Below are positions 60,801 to 64,000 of a stretch of DNA of 64,000 nt, in pieces. The DNA is taken from assembly GCA_963691655.1 (NCBI GenBank), contig OY829326.1, forward strand, positions 55,793,776 to 55,857,775. The letters are read 5' to 3'. This DNA comes from Toxonevra muliebris (taxonomy: Eukaryota > Arthropoda > Insecta > Diptera > Pallopteridae). Positions within the stretch are counted from its first letter, which is position 1, and every line of letters starts with the position of its first letter. The position numbers and the translations under genes were made by a program. The notes under the pieces were generated by a model that worked only from the letters and a program-made list of their open reading frames with translations, made no database searches and was not told the DNA's origin.

Positions 60801-61677
60801 ATATCAACCAAATTTGGTACATACATTACTTATAGTTAGATACAGCAGCTTAAGTTCTCAAATAGTAAAGCCACCTAACTTAGCTTTCTATCTTGTTCCA
60901 AGATAAATTTCTAGCTTAACGAATTCAACTAATTTCATTTATATTTTCCCCTCCTTAAACAGATCTGATGTCAATGTGAAATGCATGCAAGGCACTCAAG
61001 TAGTCTGGCTACAAAATAGTGCAGGCCATGCACGTTGGGGTCCTAATGAGAATCGTGTCGAAGCCTTACGTGAAGCCTTTAGACCACAAAGAGATCGTGA
61101 GCGTGAACGCGCAGCAGCGGCGGCAGCACAATCGCCATCCTCATCATCTCATCATCAACAACAGCAATCACATGCTACATCATCTTCATCGCATTCATCA
61201 AATTCAAATAACTCACAAGGAGCAATATCATCTTCAACTTCGACTATTACATCGCCTGCTACTTCAACTTCATCAACAGTTTCGTCATTACCATTAAGCT
61301 CAACTATATCAGCTAGCGGCTTAGGAGGCTTAGCTATTGGTGCCGCTTCACCACTCTCACCCCATACACCAACGCACACGCCACCTAATGCTTCCGGCTC
61401 ATCGCCTGCAATGAGCATACAAAGCGATTGCTCATCACCATCATCATCGACAATGTCGCTTTCACCAGCTCCGGCAGGTAGCAACAATTTACATGACGGT
61501 TCAGCTGCTTCGGTATCGATTACAGCAACTGCAACTACGGCGGGAGCATTTGCTAGTTTGGTTGCAGCTTCGAACGCCGCTGCGGCTGCGTCAAGTGTTA
61601 CAGCTACAACAACGGGGGGCGCAGGTGCAATCACGACCACCACCACCGGACAGACAGTTATCAATTCAGCAGTTTAG
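57843..61677 (+). CDS. PCIF1: PCIF1/CAPAM homologue, WW-domain cap m6Am methyltransferase family
   Basis: Six coding exons join 57843..58473, 58557..59078, 59153..59951, 60029..60154, 60227..60355 and 60963..61677. They encode 973 residues (human about 704). The N-terminus is Ser/Asn-rich. The WW domain is at about 168-199 (W172, W195; [16 protein letters not shown]). A His-rich insert lies at about 235-272. The helical and methyltransferase core runs from about 275 to 770 ([41 protein letters not shown]). In the family this protein binds the Ser5-phosphorylated RNA polymerase II tail and N6-methylates cap-adjacent 2'-O-methyladenosine in the nucleus. Here the catalytic motif at 666-669 is NPPH, not the NPPF of active enzymes. 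Residues from about 775 to the end are a Ser/Ala/Thr-rich tail. All borders are GT/AG. Confidence 0.95.
58557..59078 (+). CDS. PCIF1: PCIF1 coding exon 2: Gly/His-rich insert and start of helical domain
   Basis: Residues 211-384. It opens with a polyglycine run ([10 protein letters not shown]), then a His/Pro-rich segment with [13 protein letters not shown], then [20 protein letters not shown], where the conserved PCIF1 fold resumes. The insert may make the protein stick to metal or RNA, but this is speculative. Confidence 0.9.
60029..60355 (+). CDS. PCIF1: PCIF1 coding exons 4 and 5: catalytic motif region
   Basis: Exon 4 (60029..60154) encodes [19 protein letters not shown] and onward and holds the NPPH motif. 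Exon 5 (60227..60355) encodes [11 protein letters not shown] through [11 protein letters not shown]. The 72-bp intron is phase 2. Confidence 0.92.
60963..61677 (+). CDS. PCIF1: PCIF1 last coding exon with low-complexity tail
   Basis: Residues 736-973. The first 40 residues complete the conserved domain ([20 protein letters not shown]). The rest is Arg/Glu-rich, then Ser/Thr/Ala-rich, with Gln/His runs; the tail is absent from the vertebrate protein. Stop TAG is at 61675..61677. The preceding intron (607 bp) is the longest inside the coding region. Confidence 0.93.
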
Positions 61678-62245
61678 ATATTAAGCTTAAAGTAAAATGG
61701 AAAAAAGCGATTGAACTTTTTCTTTTTTTCTTATTAATTTTAAATCGTTGTATAACTATGTTTAGAATTACTACAATTGAAATAAGAATTTTTTAAATTT
61801 ATTTTTAATTTTTTAGAATACATATAAAAAGTGCTGATGGAATTTGTAGATTTTCAAATTAAAAACAAAAAAAAAAATAGAAGAAAGTGAATTATGCGTT
61901 AAAGTTTAACCACCCGCACTGCACGGCACCTTAAAACACATCAGCCTTAACTTTACATTTTATACTACTACCACTACTACTATTGTACGCATATAGTTTG
62001 TAAATATATACATACATTTTTTTTTTTAGATAAAAGCAAAAAAGTTGAAAATATTTAAAGCAAAAACAAACAGCTATTTTACATTATATAATTACCTTTT
62101 TATGTATTACATAACCTTTTTTTACAAAATATAATATATTTTTGTGGCAATTTTTGAGATTATCTTTAAGTTAACTTTATAGTTTTTTTTCTCATAATAA
62201 TTGTATAAATATTGTATAAGCATAAAGAAAAACAAGGAATAAATT
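61678..62245 (+). other. PCIF1: PCIF1 3' UTR candidate
   Basis: AT-rich non-coding sequence follows the stop. The first canonical AATAAA I find is at 62238..62243. Further AATAAA hexamers lie near 62503 and 62527, so alternative 3' ends are possible. Confidence 0.5.
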
Positions 62246-64000
62246 AGGCATGCTATCAATACCATTTACGAATTGAAATTGGATCACAAGAAATTTTGTT
62301 ATGTTGACTTCAAATCAATCGATCGAGGTCTGACTAATTCAAATTTGCTTATGTAAAACATTTTTGTTTTTCACATTTCTTCTTCAATATGTTTATGTAA
62401 TGTAAAAGAGTCAATCGATTATTTAAAAAAAAAAATCTTGAAAGCGAAGTTATTCGAAGACAGAAAATCAACAAAATTCCAAATTGAATTTATAGCAAAA
62501 TTTAATAAAAAAAAAAAATACTTTTTAATAAAATACCATACAACAAAATATTAAAGATATATATATAAACTAGTAAATGATTAAAAATGAAAACAAGCAA
62601 ACAAACTAACGAGAAAAACAATTTTAATTAAAATTCTAAGCTTAATCAAAAACAAACAACGTGAATGTAATTTGAATATATAATTACAACATTCAATAAT
62701 GCAATAACTTTATTAGTAAAAGTAAAAAGAAGAAATTGTCATGATCATGTTCGGCTTACGTTTGACGTTGATTCCAGAACATGTCTGGAAATGCTGTTTG
62801 ATTTTAACAACAAACTCAGCCCAATACCATCATATCTTTCTTCCTTTATTTTCCCTAGTGACAACTTTGAAAATTACACTTACACACACACACATTAATT
62901 TTCTTTTTTTATGTATATGTAAGTACTATATTCTAAAAGAATTAAAAACAAATTAAAAATAAAAAAAAACATGAAATTTTAAATATAAAATATTAAAAGC
63001 ACAGGAAATAAAAAAAAAAAATAATAAAAATACAAACACACACACGACTTTTTATTTTATGCTTCACTCCACAAATTTTTCGTCTTCTTTGTTTTCTTCC
63101 TTCACACGATGATATAAAACACTTGAATTATATAATTACATTTATTAGTGAAAATTTGTTTAACAATCGTAAAAGTTAAATAAGAAACAAATAAAACAAA
63201 CAAAAATAAAACGAATTGTTAAATTTTAATAATTTATTTTAAAGAATATGTTATTTACGCCAATTAACATAATGTGACTATATAAAATGAAAAATAAATG
63301 AAATGTGTAGTTGAAATTAATGGTAAACGTTTTTCAATTGCATACAGAAGATCATTACCCATCAGTTTTTTGGCCAAATCATGAGTCATAAGGGAACTAC
63401 AATCCATTTCACAACTATATCGCCACCTTTTTGTTTGAATTTTTTATAAAAACATTTACAAATACTTTTTTGTTTACAATCCTTTCAGTATAATGCCACC
63501 ATCTATGAGAGCAGGATGAAAACATTTGTGGTTTAGTGAGAATGACGTCAGTGTTTTTAGCTGCCTTGTTTCATCAAATGCGTTACGTAGCGTCGATTTT
63601 ATACTATCAAATACAGATGACTTCAAAAATTCACTAGTTTATAAAATGAATTTTCTCCCGCTGAATTCGACAATCATGGCTAAAAATTTTTTATGGATCA
63701 TTTTGTGAGATATTGTAATTTTCTAATTTTTTGTTTGCGGTTGTTACGATGCGTTACTACCAGGGGGGAGGTGTCAAAATTGTTCAAAAATTTAACCTCC
63801 TAAGCTGAAAACAGCAGTTGACTCCAGTCGATCTGAAATTCCGAATAAAAAAAAGACCAACCGACTTGACGCTTTCTTGGCGGAGATAAGGGGTTCAATC
63901 GACTACTGTGTTTAAAAAATTTGAACTTTAAGACCGTTCTACCACTGGAAGCAACGCAACTACGATCCACAACAATGTGGCGAGTGAGAATGCTAATTGC
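62246..64000. other. Gene-free right margin
   Basis: AT-rich sequence with poly(A) stretches and CA microsatellites near 62882 and 63038. No exon, RNA gene or bounded mobile element is supported to the window edge. Confidence 0.5.

Noticed and set aside
61155..61664. 169-codon minus-strand frame opposite the PCIF1 tail
   Set aside because: It is the antisense of a Ser/Ala/Thr-rich repeat-like coding tail; no independent support.
1..64000. CRISPR arrays, riboswitches, operons or a prokaryotic defence system
   Set aside because: The window is a eukaryotic, intron-bearing genome; tandem repeats lack regular spacer structure and no such genes occur.

Overview
The window is eukaryotic, AT-rich and intron-bearing, with no operons or ribosome-binding sites. 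It looks like a higher fly (Brachycera/Schizophora). The two recognisable genes are closest in architecture to their Drosophila counterparts, the small introns are 55-61 bp, and the repeats are typical of fly genomes: a DD37E mariner relic, hAT and TTAA-type miniature elements, and tRNA-derived SINEs. A tephritid-like fly would fit, but that is inference.

Three protein-coding genes can be assembled. (1) On the minus strand, 25001..30279, three exons encode a 1720-residue charged, coiled-coil-rich protein that I do not recognise. (2) On the minus strand, 35006..50976, eleven coding exons encode a complete 1212-residue Mind bomb 1 (mib1), the E3 ubiquitin ligase that acts on Notch ligands: MIB/HERC2, ZZ, MIB/HERC2, MIB repeats, ankyrin repeats and three RING fingers. 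Every coding exon is a multiple of three and all ten introns are phase 0. (3) On the plus strand, 57843..61677, six coding exons encode a complete 973-residue PCIF1/CAPAM homologue (WW domain plus cap-specific m6Am methyltransferase fold). Its catalytic motif reads NPPH rather than NPPF. mib1 and PCIF1 are divergently transcribed from the interval around 51-57.8 kb. A 73-bp candidate first coding exon at 19016..19088 (minus) hints at a further gene whose remainder lies elsewhere.

The left 24 kb is almost gene-free and is a graveyard of mobile DNA. It holds a 124-bp duplicated repeat at the left edge, a TTAA-flanked element (3025..3805), an element with CACCGGTG palindromes carrying a nested hAT MITE with an 8-bp target duplication (8160..8347), a mini-palindrome with TA flanks (9841..9918), a broken ITmD37E mariner transposase (10136..11150), a Harbinger-like MITE with TTA flanks (13344..13462) beside a 550-bp CT tract, a nested cluster at 14.1-15.2 kb, and a 948-bp hAT-like element with an exact 8-bp duplication (16976..17923). 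At 30.6-34 kb there are two non-LTR reverse-transcriptase relics. The mib1 introns carry a 3.4-kb long-inverted-repeat element, two copies of one TTAA MITE family and a hAT fold-back element with exact 8-bp duplications.

The most distinctive repeat is a tRNA-derived SINE of about 300 bp. Two complete copies have target-site duplications, and at least three partial or diverged relatives are present. It ends in CCTAA repeats, the same sequence as the canonical arthropod telomere motif. All homology statements come from reading the sequence; no database search was run.
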